From Bog-473 sp963766995 (GTDB lineage: Bacteria > Actinomycetota > Acidimicrobiia > Acidimicrobiales > RAAP-2), in assembly GCA_963766995.1 (NCBI GenBank), contig CAVYCE010000001.1:1054001-1118000 (forward strand): DNA of 64,000 nucleotides, given 5' to 3'. The notes beneath the pieces are model-generated. The model made no database searches. It was given only the letters and a program-made list of their open reading frames with translations, and had not been told where the DNA came from. A program made the translations under genes and the position numbers. Below, piece by piece: positions 52,350-59,900 of this stretch (its first letter is position 1; each line of letters begins with the position of its first letter).

Positions 52350-53459
52350 TCACAACGAATTGATGGCGTCCTCCAGCCACCTTCCCGCGGCCAACAGCTC
52401 TTCCTCGCTCCCGGCCGGGCCGATGAGCTGCACACTGGCCGGGAGTGGTCCGGCGGTCGGCACCGGAAGAGACAGAGCGGGGACGCCGGCCAGATTGACG
52501 GGAATGGTGCAGCGGGCGACCAGTATGTCGGCCCCATCGTCAATAGTGGGCGGGAAGATGGTGAGCGTCGGCGTGACGAGGAAGTCGATGCGGGTGAACA
52601 ACCCGGCCAGCATCGCTGTCCAACCGGCCTGACCGCGGCGAGCGGTCTCGAGCGCCTCATCGCTGAAGGTGGCACCAGTCAGGAGTCGTTGGCGCACGCT
52701 GTCACCGATGCCTTCAGGGTGGGACTCCACCAGGGCCTGATCGGTGTTCCACGCCTCGGCCACCAGGAGCAGTCCTCCGTCTCTGGTGGCCTGATCCCAT
52801 TCTGGAGCGATCACCTCAGAGCACGCCCACTCGGCCCGGGCCAGTGCGGCGTCGACGGCTACGTCGATGAGCGGGTCGGCGGGAGGGCGGAGTCGCCCCA
52901 CCGAGATCGGACGGCGCGAGGCAGGGGTGAAGCCAGGTTCGAGCAACTGCATGCCGAGGATGAGACCAGCCACGTCCCGCGCCATTGGGCCAACCGTGTC
53001 GAAACTCGGCGACAGCGGCCACACCCCCTCGAGGGGGATTCGTCCCCAGGTGGTCTTGAGCCCAGTGGTGCCGCAGCAGGCCGCCGGAATGCGGACCGAA
53101 CCGCCGGTGTCACTGCCATAGGCCACATCGGCCTCACCGGTGGCCACGGCGACCGCTGACCCGCTGGAGGAGCCGCCGGGAACCAGTGTCGGGTCGAGCG
53201 GATTGACCGGTGTGCCGTACCACTGGTTCACCCCGGTGACTCCGAGGGCCAGTTCGTGCAGGTTGGTGCGCCCGACGATGCGAGCGCCAGCGGCCCGGGC
53301 GCCGGACAAGCACATGGCATCACTGGTGGCTGGTGTGGCGGCGTCGGCCACGGCCCGGCATCCGGCTGTGGTGAGTTCGCCCTCCATGTCAATGAGGTCC
53401 TTAACCGCCAGGCGCACCCCTGGTCCCGACGTGTCATAGCGCGTGATGAAGGTGCTCAC
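52350..53459 (-). CDS. Amidase signature family enzyme
   Basis: A 369-residue amidase with the Ser-cisSer-Lys triad: Lys near residue 20 in A-V-K-D, G-G-S-S-S-G-S-A-V-A-V-A and G-S-D-T-G-G-S-V-R-I-P-A-A. It is shorter than most members of the family, and lacks the longer C-terminal region of GatA, so it is a free amidase rather than a tRNA-dependent one. GTG 53459 is chosen because it overlaps the upstream stop as GTGA, as at many junctions here; GTG 53471 would add four residues. It follows the YoaK-like permease gene in a minus-strand operon. Confidence 0.9.
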   Translation of the reverse strand: MSTFITRYDTSGPGVRLAVKDLIDMEGELTTAGCRAVADAATPATSDAMCLSGARAAGARIVGRTNLHELALGVTGVNQWYGTPVNPLDPTLVPGGSSSGSAVAVATGEADVAYGSDTGGSVRIPAACCGTTGLKTTWGRIPLEGVWPLSPSFDTVGPMARDVAGLILGMQLLEPGFTPASRRPISVGRLRPPADPLIDVAVDAALARAEWACSEVIAPEWDQATRDGGLLLVAEAWNTDQALVESHPEGIGDSVRQRLLTGATFSDEALETARRGQAGWTAMLAGLFTRIDFLVTPTLTIFPPTIDDGADILVARCTIPVNLAGVPALSLPVPTAGPLPASVQLIGPAGSEEELLAAGRWLEDAINSL

Positions 53460-54187
53460 GGATGGCTCCACTCCGCGTTTCGCGCACCAGCGCTATGGGT
53501 CAACTGGACCACGGACACAAGCACGAAGAGTGCGACCGCCAATGGAAGCGCGATGGCAGTGTGCCGGATCAAGACCGCGCCGAGGAGTGCCCCGACGAAG
53601 ATCGCTCCCACCGATGTGAACCGTCGGCCGGCGCTCGACCCCCTGCCGTCGGCCATGGCACTGTCGGCGGCAAAGCCGGTGATCGTGAGGGTCAGGACGG
53701 TGGTGGTGAGGTCAGGCACCGCCAGCCGTCGGGCCGTGGCGTTCTGGATCCCCATAGCGATGGCCAGCAAGACAATCAGGGGGAATCGGAAACTCGCCGG
53801 CATTGGTTGTGATGTGAGTGCGGCCAACACCACTGCCACGGCGAAACACACGGCCTCCACGGCAGCGGAGGCGACGAGCAGCTTTCCTCTGTGCCGTCCA
53901 AGCCGTACCCCGACGGCGCCTCCGGTATACGCACCCGCCATGAACGCGAGTAAGGCGACGGCTGAGGCAGGGATGGAAAAGCCATGGATGCCCGACAATG
54001 CGAAGGCAAGAAACAACACGTTGCCGGTCATGTTGGCCACGAACACATGGCCGAGCGCCAGGTAGCTGAACGCATCAACCAACCCGGTCACCACCGTCAG
54101 GCCGATCAAGAGGGGCGGCAGGGGCCCATGCTTGGCGTCAGCTCCCGGCACCAGCGTGTACCGGATTCCGAGGAAGAACGGATTCAT
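53456..54187 (-). CDS. YoaK/DUF1275-family membrane protein
   Basis: A 243-residue membrane protein with six hydrophobic segments. The YoaK signature appears as D-A-F-S-Y-L-A-L-G-H-V-F-V-A-N-M-T-G-N near the first helix and G-I-Q-N-A-T-A-R-R-L after the fourth. The role of the family is unknown; a small-solute transporter is often supposed. ATG 54187 is preferred over 54262, which overlaps the upstream VOC gene. It precedes the amidase gene with a 4-base overlap, so the two are coupled. Confidence 0.9.
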   Translation of the reverse strand: MNPFFLGIRYTLVPGADAKHGPLPPLLIGLTVVTGLVDAFSYLALGHVFVANMTGNVLFLAFALSGIHGFSIPASAVALLAFMAGAYTGGAVGVRLGRHRGKLLVASAAVEAVCFAVAVVLAALTSQPMPASFRFPLIVLLAIAMGIQNATARRLAVPDLTTTVLTLTITGFAADSAMADGRGSSAGRRFTSVGAIFVGALLGAVLIRHTAIALPLAVALFVLVSVVQLTHSAGARNAEWSHP

Positions 54188-54209
54188 GTCGGCAAGGCGT
54201 TCTCCGGGG

Positions 54210-54671
54210 TCAGCCCATTGAGGGATCGCCGTCGTAGGCGGCCAGCAACCCGGCGATCTCAAGCTTGACCATTTTCATCATGGCGTCACGGACCCGGCCT
54301 GACTTCACCGGGTCGGGATCACCCATGAGCCGTTGCAGCGCGGTGGGACAGATCTGCCAGGAAACCCCGAATCGATCCTTAAGCCAACCGCATTGACTCG
54401 GTGCGCCCCCACCGGCCAACAGCCCCTCCCAAATGTGATCCACCTCTTCTTGGGTCTCCACCGAGACGAACAGGGAGATGGCTTCATTGAAGGTGAAATA
54501 AGGGCCGCCGTTGAACAGCATCAGGTTCAAGCCGGGAAGGGCGAGCGACCCCATGTGAAAGGGAGCATCGGGATCAATGGGATCGATGGCCACCCCGAAG
54601 ACGTCGGCGTAGTGCGCCATGGCCTGCTGAGCCTGATCCTCGAACCACAAGAACGGGGTGACAGCGGTCAT
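54210..54671 (-). CDS. PhnB-like VOC protein
   Basis: A 153-residue VOC-fold protein of the PhnB / 3-demethylubiquinone-methyltransferase-like family: P-F-L-W-F-E-D-Q-A-Q-Q-A-M at the start, then G-L-N-L-M-L-F-N-G-G-P-Y-F-T-F-N-E-A-I-S-L-F-V and the C-terminal W-L-K-D-R-F-G-V-S-W-Q-I. The family name is historical; no methyltransferase activity is expected. Its start codon overlaps the stop of the upstream acetyltransferase gene (ATGA, 54668-54671). Substrate and role are unknown. Confidence 0.88.
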   Translation of the reverse strand: MTAVTPFLWFEDQAQQAMAHYADVFGVAIDPIDPDAPFHMGSLALPGLNLMLFNGGPYFTFNEAISLFVSVETQEEVDHIWEGLLAGGGAPSQCGWLKDRFGVSWQICPTALQRLMGDPDPVKSGRVRDAMMKMVKLEIAGLLAAYDGDPSMG

Positions 54672-55108
54672 GACGCGGCTCCTTCAAGTGAGTAGCGGTA
54701 CACGTTGGTCTGGCGTTGCTCGAAGCCGAGCTTGAGGTAGAGCCGGTTGGCCGCTTCGCGCTGGGGGCGCGACGTCAGGTCCACCGTCCGCGCACCAAGA
54801 CGGGCGGCGTGCTCGATCGCCGCGGTGACCAGCGCGCTGGCCACACCGCCACGGCGAATGGTTTCGTCGACCACCACGTCTTCCACCCAGGCGCGGACGC
54901 CGGACGGTACGGCGAAGGTGGCCAGGGTCAGCATCCCCACAATGCGGTCGCCTTGCTTGGCCAACAGCAGCGCGGTGCCGGGATTGGCCACAATGGCGTT
55001 CAGATCGTCGAGGGTGGGCGGGGCAGACGACGACAGCTGCGGCAGGAGGGTGGTCACCGCCGCATGGAGGGCAGCGTCCACCGACTCGGCTACCTCAATG
55101 ACCGTCAC
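54668..55108 (-). CDS. GNAT-family N-acetyltransferase
   Basis: A 146-residue acetyltransferase with the GNAT acetyl-CoA loop R-R-G-G-V-A-S-A (consensus Q/R-x-x-G-x-G/A) around residues 92-99, and the C-terminal A-A-N-R-L-Y-L-K-L-G-F motif. W-V-E-D-V-V-V-D is the strand-4 block. GTG 55108 is chosen because it overlaps the upstream Nudix stop as GTGA; ATG 55132 would add 8 residues. The acceptor substrate is not known. It belongs to the minus-strand run Nudix - GNAT - PhnB-like. Confidence 0.88.
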   Translation of the reverse strand: MTVIEVAESVDAALHAAVTTLLPQLSSSAPPTLDDLNAIVANPGTALLLAKQGDRIVGMLTLATFAVPSGVRAWVEDVVVDETIRRGGVASALVTAAIEHAARLGARTVDLTSRPQREAANRLYLKLGFEQRQTNVYRYSLEGAAS

Positions 55109-55803
55109 GCTGACTGGGTATCGCCCCGCCACATGGGTTGACGGACGCTGTCGTAGAGGACGTCACGATGTTCGCCGGCCAGCGCGGCAAAGACGTGATC
55201 GCTCCAGCGTTCGGAACCGACCAGCGGCGAGGGCATGTTGTCGCGAGTGAACCAGCCCACATCACGACATTCGAGGGGGTGGGGGTGCAGCTCGCCGCCA
55301 ACGGCACGGCAATAGAAGAGCAGTGAGTACAAGGGCACCCGGGTGAACCCGAGTCGAAGTCCGTCCAGTACGGCGATCAGGCGAACGGGTTCGACCTCAA
55401 TCCCGGTCTCCTCTTCCACTTCTTTGACGACTACCTCTGCGGCGGAGTACCCCACATCGCACCAACCAGTTGGGTACAGCCAGATGCCCGAGTCGGCTCG
55501 CTGAATCAGTAACAGCTCGCCCTTGTCGTTGCCGACGGCTGCACCGACGGCCACCTTGGGGGTGACGTACCCGGGCACGCCCTTTCCCACCGTGTCCAGC
55601 CACTCTTCGACCAGTCCGCCGGCGTAGTCGGGGTTCTCGTTCTCCTCGTCGGCCTCGACCCGGATGTCGGCCGCCACCTTGAGGATCTCCTCGAAGCGCT
55701 CTTGCTCGTACAGGCTCTCGGTAAAGCCCAGGCCCGTGCGGGCAATGGCCGAAAGGCTCTCGCTCCAACGCAGGAGGGTCTTGAGCGGGACGGTGCGATC
55801 CAC
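55105..55803 (-). CDS. Nudix hydrolase with Nudix_N domain
   Basis: A 232-residue enzyme with an N-terminal helical domain (L-L-R-W-S-E-S-L-S-A-I-A-R-T-G-L) of the Nudix_N family, linked to ADP-ribose- or nucleotide-sugar-acting hydrolases. The Nudix domain has G-W-C-D-V-G-Y-S-A-A-E-V-V-V-K-E-V-E-E-E-T-G, the Nudix box with E-V-E-E-E-T-G catalytic acids. GTG 55803 is chosen because this is where the Nudix_N domain begins; the longer reading to 56034 crosses the small gene on the other strand. Substrate unclear. Its stop overlaps the acetyltransferase start by 4 bases. Confidence 0.88.
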   Translation of the reverse strand: MDRTVPLKTLLRWSESLSAIARTGLGFTESLYEQERFEEILKVAADIRVEADEENENPDYAGGLVEEWLDTVGKGVPGYVTPKVAVGAAVGNDKGELLLIQRADSGIWLYPTGWCDVGYSAAEVVVKEVEEETGIEVEPVRLIAVLDGLRLGFTRVPLYSLLFYCRAVGGELHPHPLECRDVGWFTRDNMPSPLVGSERWSDHVFAALAGEHRDVLYDSVRQPMWRGDTQSA

Positions 55804-55848
55804 GGACGCTGACGCTACCGCGACCGGCCCACTGGGCCAGAATGGGCC

Positions 55849-56037
55849 GTGCCCGTCAACGAGGACTGCCGCCACTACGTGATGCGGACGACACCCCGGG
55901 GCGACCGCCTGGAGCGCTGCAAGGTGGACGCCAATGAGCCGCTGCCTTTCGGCTGCCCGGACGGCTGTGTGTTCTACGAGCCCCGCAAGGTCTCCTCCGC
56001 CGGCTGGCACGTGCCCAAGGACGACGACCAGCACTAG
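55849..56037 (+). CDS. Small Cys-rich conserved protein
   Basis: A 62-residue protein with four Cys: C7 in E-D-C-R-H-Y, C24 in L-E-R-C-K-V, then C36 and C40 in F-G-C-P-D-G-C-V-F-Y. The spacing suggests metal binding or two disulphides. It looks like a small family of actinobacterial proteins of the form C-x-x-Y-x-x-R-T...C...C-P-x-x-C, although I cannot name it. The start is GTG 55849. It faces the Nudix gene across a 45-base gap and converges on the NIL gene. Sequence composition, not a recognised domain, is the main support. Confidence 0.6.
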   Translation: MPVNEDCRHYVMRTTPRGDRLERCKVDANEPLPFGCPDGCVFYEPRKVSSAGWHVPKDDDQH

Positions 56038-56052
56038 ACCCAGTTGGGCCGT

Positions 56053-56292
56053 TTAGCTCTCGAGAATGTCGCCCAGCAGGTCCACCGAGATGCCTTCGCC
56101 CCGCAGCCACTCGAGGGCGGCATCGATCTGAGTGGCCCCGCCGTCGATCTCGCAGACGATCCAGCCCTTGTGCTCTTCCACGTTGGCTCGTCGAATGCTT
56201 GGCTCGACATCGAACTGACGCACCATGGTGGCCAGCACCGGTTTGGGCACCTCGGACTCTGGAAACGTCAGCTTCACTCTGACCTGGCTCAT
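56053..56292 (-). CDS. NIL-domain protein
   Basis: A 79-residue protein consisting of one NIL domain, the ferredoxin-like fold seen at the C-terminus of methionine ABC transporter ATPases and in methanogen homocysteine-synthesis proteins. Recognisable are V-K-L-T-F-P-E-S, V-R-Q-F-D-V-E-P-S-I-R-R-A-N-V and the C-terminal E-W-L-R-G-E-G-I-S-V-D. Its ATG overlaps the larE stop (56289-56292), so the NIL gene follows larE in the operon. It contains one Cys (C47). The domain binds small molecules such as methionine; here it may serve sulphur metabolism, which is inference from its position next to larE. Confidence 0.88.
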   Translation of the reverse strand: MSQVRVKLTFPESEVPKPVLATMVRQFDVEPSIRRANVEEHKGWIVCEIDGGATQIDAALEWLRGEGISVDLLGDILES

Positions 56293-57104
56293 GCCGGCGC
56301 TCCCTCATCTTCGGTCAACATGCGGTTCATACTGCCCGAGTGGAAGCCCTCGAGGTCAAGCGCCACGAAGGTGAAGCCGGCCGAGCGCACGGCGGCCACC
56401 ACCTCGGTTCGTCGGGCCAGCACCTCGGACAGGGCATCGGGTTCGAATTCGAGACGGGCGGCGTTACCGTGATGGCGCACGCGCAGTTGGGCGAACCCCA
56501 GGGCACGAAGCGCTGATTCGGCCGCGTCGATCTCACTGAGTCGACCCAGCGTGACAGGAGTGCCATAGGGCAGGCGTGAGGCCAGGCAGGCGGCGGCGGG
56601 CTTGTCCCAGGTGCGTAGCCCCAGTTCTTTGGACCAGTGCCGGATGTCGTCCTTGGTGAACCCGGCCTGCACGAGCGGGAAGGTAGCGCCGGCCTCGGCC
56701 GCAGCGTGCTGCCCGGGTCGGTGGTCGCCCAGGTCACTGACGTTGACGCCCAGCACGACGTGGGCCAGTTCCTTTTCAGCCAGCGGCCCGAGGGCGGTCA
56801 TGAGGGCGGTCTTGCAGCGGGCGCAGCGATCGGCCCCGTTGGCCACATAGGTGGGATCGTCCATTTCGTTGGTGGGTACACCCACCCAGCGCAGGTCCCA
56901 TTCGGCCGCCAGCGCCCGGCAATCCTCGTGCTCGGCCTCGGCCAGTGACGGCGAGATGGCCGTGGCACAGAGCACCTGGTCGCGCCCCAACGTATCGTGG
57001 GCCACCTTGGCCAACAGCGCCGAGTCTGTGCCGCCACTGAAGGCCACCACCACCTTGCCGAGTTGGCGGAGCTCGTCCTGTAGGAGCGCCAGCGAGGCGG
57101 TCAT
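56289..57104 (-). CDS. larE: LarE, sulphur transferase of nickel-pincer cofactor synthesis
   Basis: A 271-residue ATP-pyrophosphatase that adds sulphur to the NPN precursor. The PP-loop is S-G-G-T-D-S (23-28). Family motifs include A-S-R-L-P-Y-G-T-P-V and D-L-E-G-F-H-S-G-S-M-N-R. Cys173 (A-C-L-A-S-R) corresponds to the sacrificial Cys of the Lactiplantibacillus protein. Here Cys94 and Cys97 (R-C-A-R-C-K) are also present, as in LarE types that use a 4Fe-4S cluster as the sulphur carrier instead of sacrificing the Cys. It overlaps hemQ upstream and the NIL gene downstream by 4 bases each, about 7 kb from larB-larC. Confidence 0.93.
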   Translation of the reverse strand: MTASLALLQDELRQLGKVVVAFSGGTDSALLAKVAHDTLGRDQVLCATAISPSLAEAEHEDCRALAAEWDLRWVGVPTNEMDDPTYVANGADRCARCKTALMTALGPLAEKELAHVVLGVNVSDLGDHRPGQHAAAEAGATFPLVQAGFTKDDIRHWSKELGLRTWDKPAAACLASRLPYGTPVTLGRLSEIDAAESALRALGFAQLRVRHHGNAARLEFEPDALSEVLARRTEVVAAVRSAGFTFVALDLEGFHSGSMNRMLTEDEGAPA

Positions 57105-57784
57105 GTCAGGGCGCCCAGCACGTCGTCCAGTGTCCCCACCATGCCGGTGTAGAACGGGCCGAATTCGGCGTAGTTGGCCGATCCCTCATCGAAACGCATC
57201 TGGTAGACGCACTCTTTGAGATCGTCGGGGTGGACGCCGAAAAGGGTGACGCCCCACTCAAAATCATCGAGGCCGGTCGAACCGGTGATGACCTGAAGAA
57301 TGCGCCCGGCGAACGTCCTCCCCACTTTGCCGTGTCCCATCATGAGTTCCTTGCGCTCTTCGAACGGGAGGCTGTACCAGTTGTATTCCGGGGTTCGTCG
57401 TTTGGACATCGGGTAAAAGCAAAAGGCGGCCTTGTCCTCGGGAGGAAGCTGGGGGAACAGGCGGGCCTGGCGCATCTCTTCGGGAATGCCGGCGGCGTAC
57501 TCGGACACCTCGGTCAACGACACATAGGAGGCGACCGGGGTGGCGCCGGCAGCCTGTACCTCGGTCTGAAAACGGCGCAGGCGCCAGAGGTCCGGGCCCA
57601 GCACCATCAGTCCGAGATCGGCCTTGTGGCCAAGCAGGGCGACCGGGACGACCTGATAGTCGTCACCTTCAGCCGCCTTGACCGCTTGAGTCAGGACGTC
57701 GGTGTCGAGGTCGGGGTCGACCTGGCAGAAGAGATGGAGGACGGATTGCCCTACCGACGGCGCCAGAGGAGAATTCGAGGGCAT
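57101..57784 (-). CDS. hemQ: Coproheme decarboxylase HemQ
   Basis: A 227-residue chlorite-dismutase-fold enzyme that decarboxylates coproheme to haem b in the coproporphyrin-dependent pathway of Gram-positive bacteria. The active-site Tyr is at about residue 137 in P-E-Y-N-W-Y-S-L-P, and the proximal haem ligand His at 151 in M-M-G-H-G-K. The C-terminal Y-Q-M-R-F-D-E-G-S-A-N-Y-A-E-F-G-P-F block is typical of actinobacterial HemQ. ATG 57784 is preferred; 57823 is an alternative 13 residues longer. It leads the hemQ-larE-NIL operon (overlap ATGA 57101-57104). Confidence 0.95.
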   Translation of the reverse strand: MPSNSPLAPSVGQSVLHLFCQVDPDLDTDVLTQAVKAAEGDDYQVVPVALLGHKADLGLMVLGPDLWRLRRFQTEVQAAGATPVASYVSLTEVSEYAAGIPEEMRQARLFPQLPPEDKAAFCFYPMSKRRTPEYNWYSLPFEERKELMMGHGKVGRTFAGRILQVITGSTGLDDFEWGVTLFGVHPDDLKECVYQMRFDEGSANYAEFGPFYTGMVGTLDDVLGALT

Positions 57785-57847
57785 GGGTGCCAGTGTAGAG
57801 AACCTGGTCAGGGCCGCCGCCAACGGGCGGATCTTCCCCCGGACGCG

Positions 57848-57870
57848 AAAAAGCGCCCCGAAGGGCGCTT
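57848..57870 (-). terminator. Intrinsic terminator of groEL
   Basis: On the minus strand AAGCGCCC-TTCG-GGGCGCTT is followed by TTT. The perfect 8-bp stem with a stable tetraloop is about 26 bases after the groEL stop. Confidence 0.93.
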
Positions 57871-57895
57871 CGTCGCAACTGGGCTGAAGCCCGGT

Positions 57896-59518
57896 TTAGT
57901 AGTCGTCCATCCCGCCCATGGCGCCACCGTGGTCGTGACCCTCTTCGGGCTTGTCCACAATGACTGCTTCGGTGGTGAGGAAGAGTGCAGCAATGGAGGC
58001 GGCGTTCTGCAGCGCTGAACGGGTCACCTTGGCGGCGTCGATCACACCATCCTTGAAGAGGTCGACGTACTCGCCAGTGGCGGCATTGAGGCCGTTGGCA
58101 CCCTTAAGGTTGCGGACCTTGTCCACAATGACGCCGCCTTCGAGGCCAGCGTTGACCGCAATCTGCTTCAGCGGCTCCTCGACGGCCTTGGCCACAATGC
58201 GAGCACCGGTGGCCTCGTCGCCTTCCAGCTTCTCGGCTCGCTCCAAAATGGCGGCCTGAGCACGCAGCAGGGCCACGCCACCGCCGGGGACAACGCCTTC
58301 TTCAATGGCGGCCTTGGTGGTGGAGACGGCGTCCTCAATGCGGTGCTTCTTCTCCTTGAGCTCCACCTCGGTGGCAGCGCCGACCTTGATCACGGCCACA
58401 CCACCCGACAGCTTGGCCAGGCGCTCCTGCAGCTTCTCCCGGTCGTAGTCAGAGTCGGTGTTCTCGATCTCGGCCTTGATCTGGTTGATGCGGCCCTTAA
58501 TGTCGCTCTCCGAGCCAGCACCCTCGACCACGGTGGTCTCGTCCTTGGTGATGACCACCTTGCGGGCGGTGCCCAGCAGGTCGATCGTCACGTTCTCGAG
58601 CTTGAGGCCCACCTCTTCGGTGACCACCTGGCCGCCGGTGAGGATGGCGATGTCCTGCAACATGGCCTTACGGCGCTCGCCGAAACCAGGGGCCTTCACG
58701 GCTACCGAGCGGAAGGTGCCGCGGATTTTGTTGACCACCAGCGTGGCCAGGGCTTCGCCTTCCACGTCCTCGGCGATGATCAACAGCGGCTTGCCGCTCT
58801 GCATGACCTTCTCGAGCACCGGGAGCAGGTCGCGCACGGCGGTGATTTTGGAGCCGACCAGCAGCACGTAAGCGTCCTCGAGGACGGCCTCCATGCGCTC
58901 GGGGTCGGTCACGAAGTACGGAGCGATGAAGCCCTTGTCAAAGCGCATGCCCTCGACCAGGTCCATGTCCATGCCGAAGGTCTGCGACTCTTCGACGGTG
59001 ATGACGCCATCACGGCCCACCTTGTCGATGGCCTCGGAGATCATTTCGCCGATCTCGGTGTCGGCGGCCGAAATGGACGCCACCTGGGCGATCTGCTCCT
59101 TGGACACTGTCTCCTTGGACAGGGCGTGGATGGAGTTCACTGCCGTCTCGACTGCGGCCTCAATCCCCTTCTTGAGCGACATGGGGTTGGCGCCGGCGGC
59201 CACGTTCTTCAGGCCTTCACGGACCATGGCCCACGCCAGCACAGTGGCCGTGGTGGTGCCGTCACCGGCCACGTCGTCAGTCTTCTTGGCCACTTCCTTG
59301 ACCAGCTCGGCCCCAATCCTCTCGAAGGGGTCCTCCAGGTCGATCTCCTTGGCGATGGAGACGCCGTCGTTGGTGATGGTGGGGGCACCCCACTTCTTGT
59401 CGAGCACCACGTTGCGGCCCTTGGGGCCGAGGGTTACCCGCACGGCGTCCGCCAACTTGTTCATACCCGTCTCGAGCCCGCGTCGTGCGTCCTCTTGGAA
59501 GGCGATGATCTTGGCCAT
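57896..59518 (-). CDS. groEL: Chaperonin GroEL (60 kDa)
   Basis: A 540-residue chaperonin, the folding chamber subunit. The N-terminal M-A-K-I-I-A-F, T-L-G-P-K-G-R-N-V-V-L, D-G-V-S-I-A-K-E-I and D-V-A-G-D-G-T-T-T-A-T-V-L nucleotide-binding motifs are intact, as are A-A-V-E-E-G-V-V-P-G-G-G and the Gly-Met-rich C-terminal tail (G-G-A-M-G-G-M-D-D-Y). GGAGGAA lies 8 bases before the ATG. No groES is adjacent, as is usual for an unlinked second groEL copy in actinobacteria; the Gly-Met tail, not a His-rich one, suggests the main housekeeping-type GroEL. A CIRCE operator lies upstream. Confidence 0.97.
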   Translation of the reverse strand: MAKIIAFQEDARRGLETGMNKLADAVRVTLGPKGRNVVLDKKWGAPTITNDGVSIAKEIDLEDPFERIGAELVKEVAKKTDDVAGDGTTTATVLAWAMVREGLKNVAAGANPMSLKKGIEAAVETAVNSIHALSKETVSKEQIAQVASISAADTEIGEMISEAIDKVGRDGVITVEESQTFGMDMDLVEGMRFDKGFIAPYFVTDPERMEAVLEDAYVLLVGSKITAVRDLLPVLEKVMQSGKPLLIIAEDVEGEALATLVVNKIRGTFRSVAVKAPGFGERRKAMLQDIAILTGGQVVTEEVGLKLENVTIDLLGTARKVVITKDETTVVEGAGSESDIKGRINQIKAEIENTDSDYDREKLQERLAKLSGGVAVIKVGAATEVELKEKKHRIEDAVSTTKAAIEEGVVPGGGVALLRAQAAILERAEKLEGDEATGARIVAKAVEEPLKQIAVNAGLEGGVIVDKVRNLKGANGLNAATGEYVDLFKDGVIDAAKVTRSALQNAASIAALFLTTEAVIVDKPEEGHDHGGAMGGMDDY

Positions 59519-59560
59519 CTGGTCAGTTCCTCCGTCGCTCTGCTGGTCCCATCCGGACCG

Positions 59561-59587
59561 TTAGCACTCTCATGTGTTGAGTGCTAA
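59561..59587 (-). promoter_or_regulatory. CIRCE operator (HrcA binding site)
   Basis: TTAGCACTC (59561-59569), a 9-base spacer, then GAGTGCTAA (59579-59587): an exact match to the CIRCE consensus, 43 bases upstream of the groEL start. Heat-shock control by HrcA is implied, although hrcA is not in the window. Confidence 0.97.
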
Positions 59588-59624
59588 TAGGAAACCACCT
59601 TACGGCGGCGAGCGCAAGGGCGTG

Positions 59625-59900
59625 TCAGCCTCCGGCCACGGCGGGCACGATGGACAGCGTCTGGCCCGGGGTGACGGGGGTGGCCAGGCCGTCCAGGAAT
59701 CGCACGTCCTCATCGGCCAGGAACACGTTGACGAAGCGCCGTAGGCCGCCGGACTCGTCAAAAAGGCGGTCGGCCAGGCCCGGGTGAGCTGCATCGAGGG
59801 CCTTGAGGGCCTCTCCCACGGTGGACCCGTCCACCACGATCTCGCCGGCACCACCGGTCAGCGTGCGGAGCTGGGTGGGAATGCGAATGGTGAGGCTCAT
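59625..59900 (-). CDS. MoaD/ThiS-like ubiquitin-fold sulphur-carrier protein
   Basis: A 91-residue beta-grasp protein of the MoaD/ThiS/CysO type. The C-terminus is A-V-A-G-G, the Gly-Gly needed for adenylation and thiocarboxylate formation by an E1-like enzyme. D-G-S-T-V-G-E-A-L-K-A-L-D-A-A-H-P and F-V-N-V-F-L-A-D-E-D-V-R are family segments. It is translationally coupled (ATGA, 59897-59900) to the threonine-synthase-like gene, not to molybdopterin or thiamine genes. The likely role is therefore sulphur delivery to that PLP enzyme or a metabolic partner, in the manner of CysO with CysM. No E1-like gene is in the window. Confidence 0.92.
   Translation of the reverse strand: MSLTIRIPTQLRTLTGGAGEIVVDGSTVGEALKALDAAHPGLADRLFDESGGLRRFVNVFLADEDVRFLDGLATPVTPGQTLSIVPAVAGG

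Noticed and set aside
58343..59587. Long open frame antisense to groEL (414 codons)
   Set aside because: A high-GC shadow with no ribosome binding site and composition rich in His, Leu, Asp and Gly. groEL is unmistakable on the other strand.
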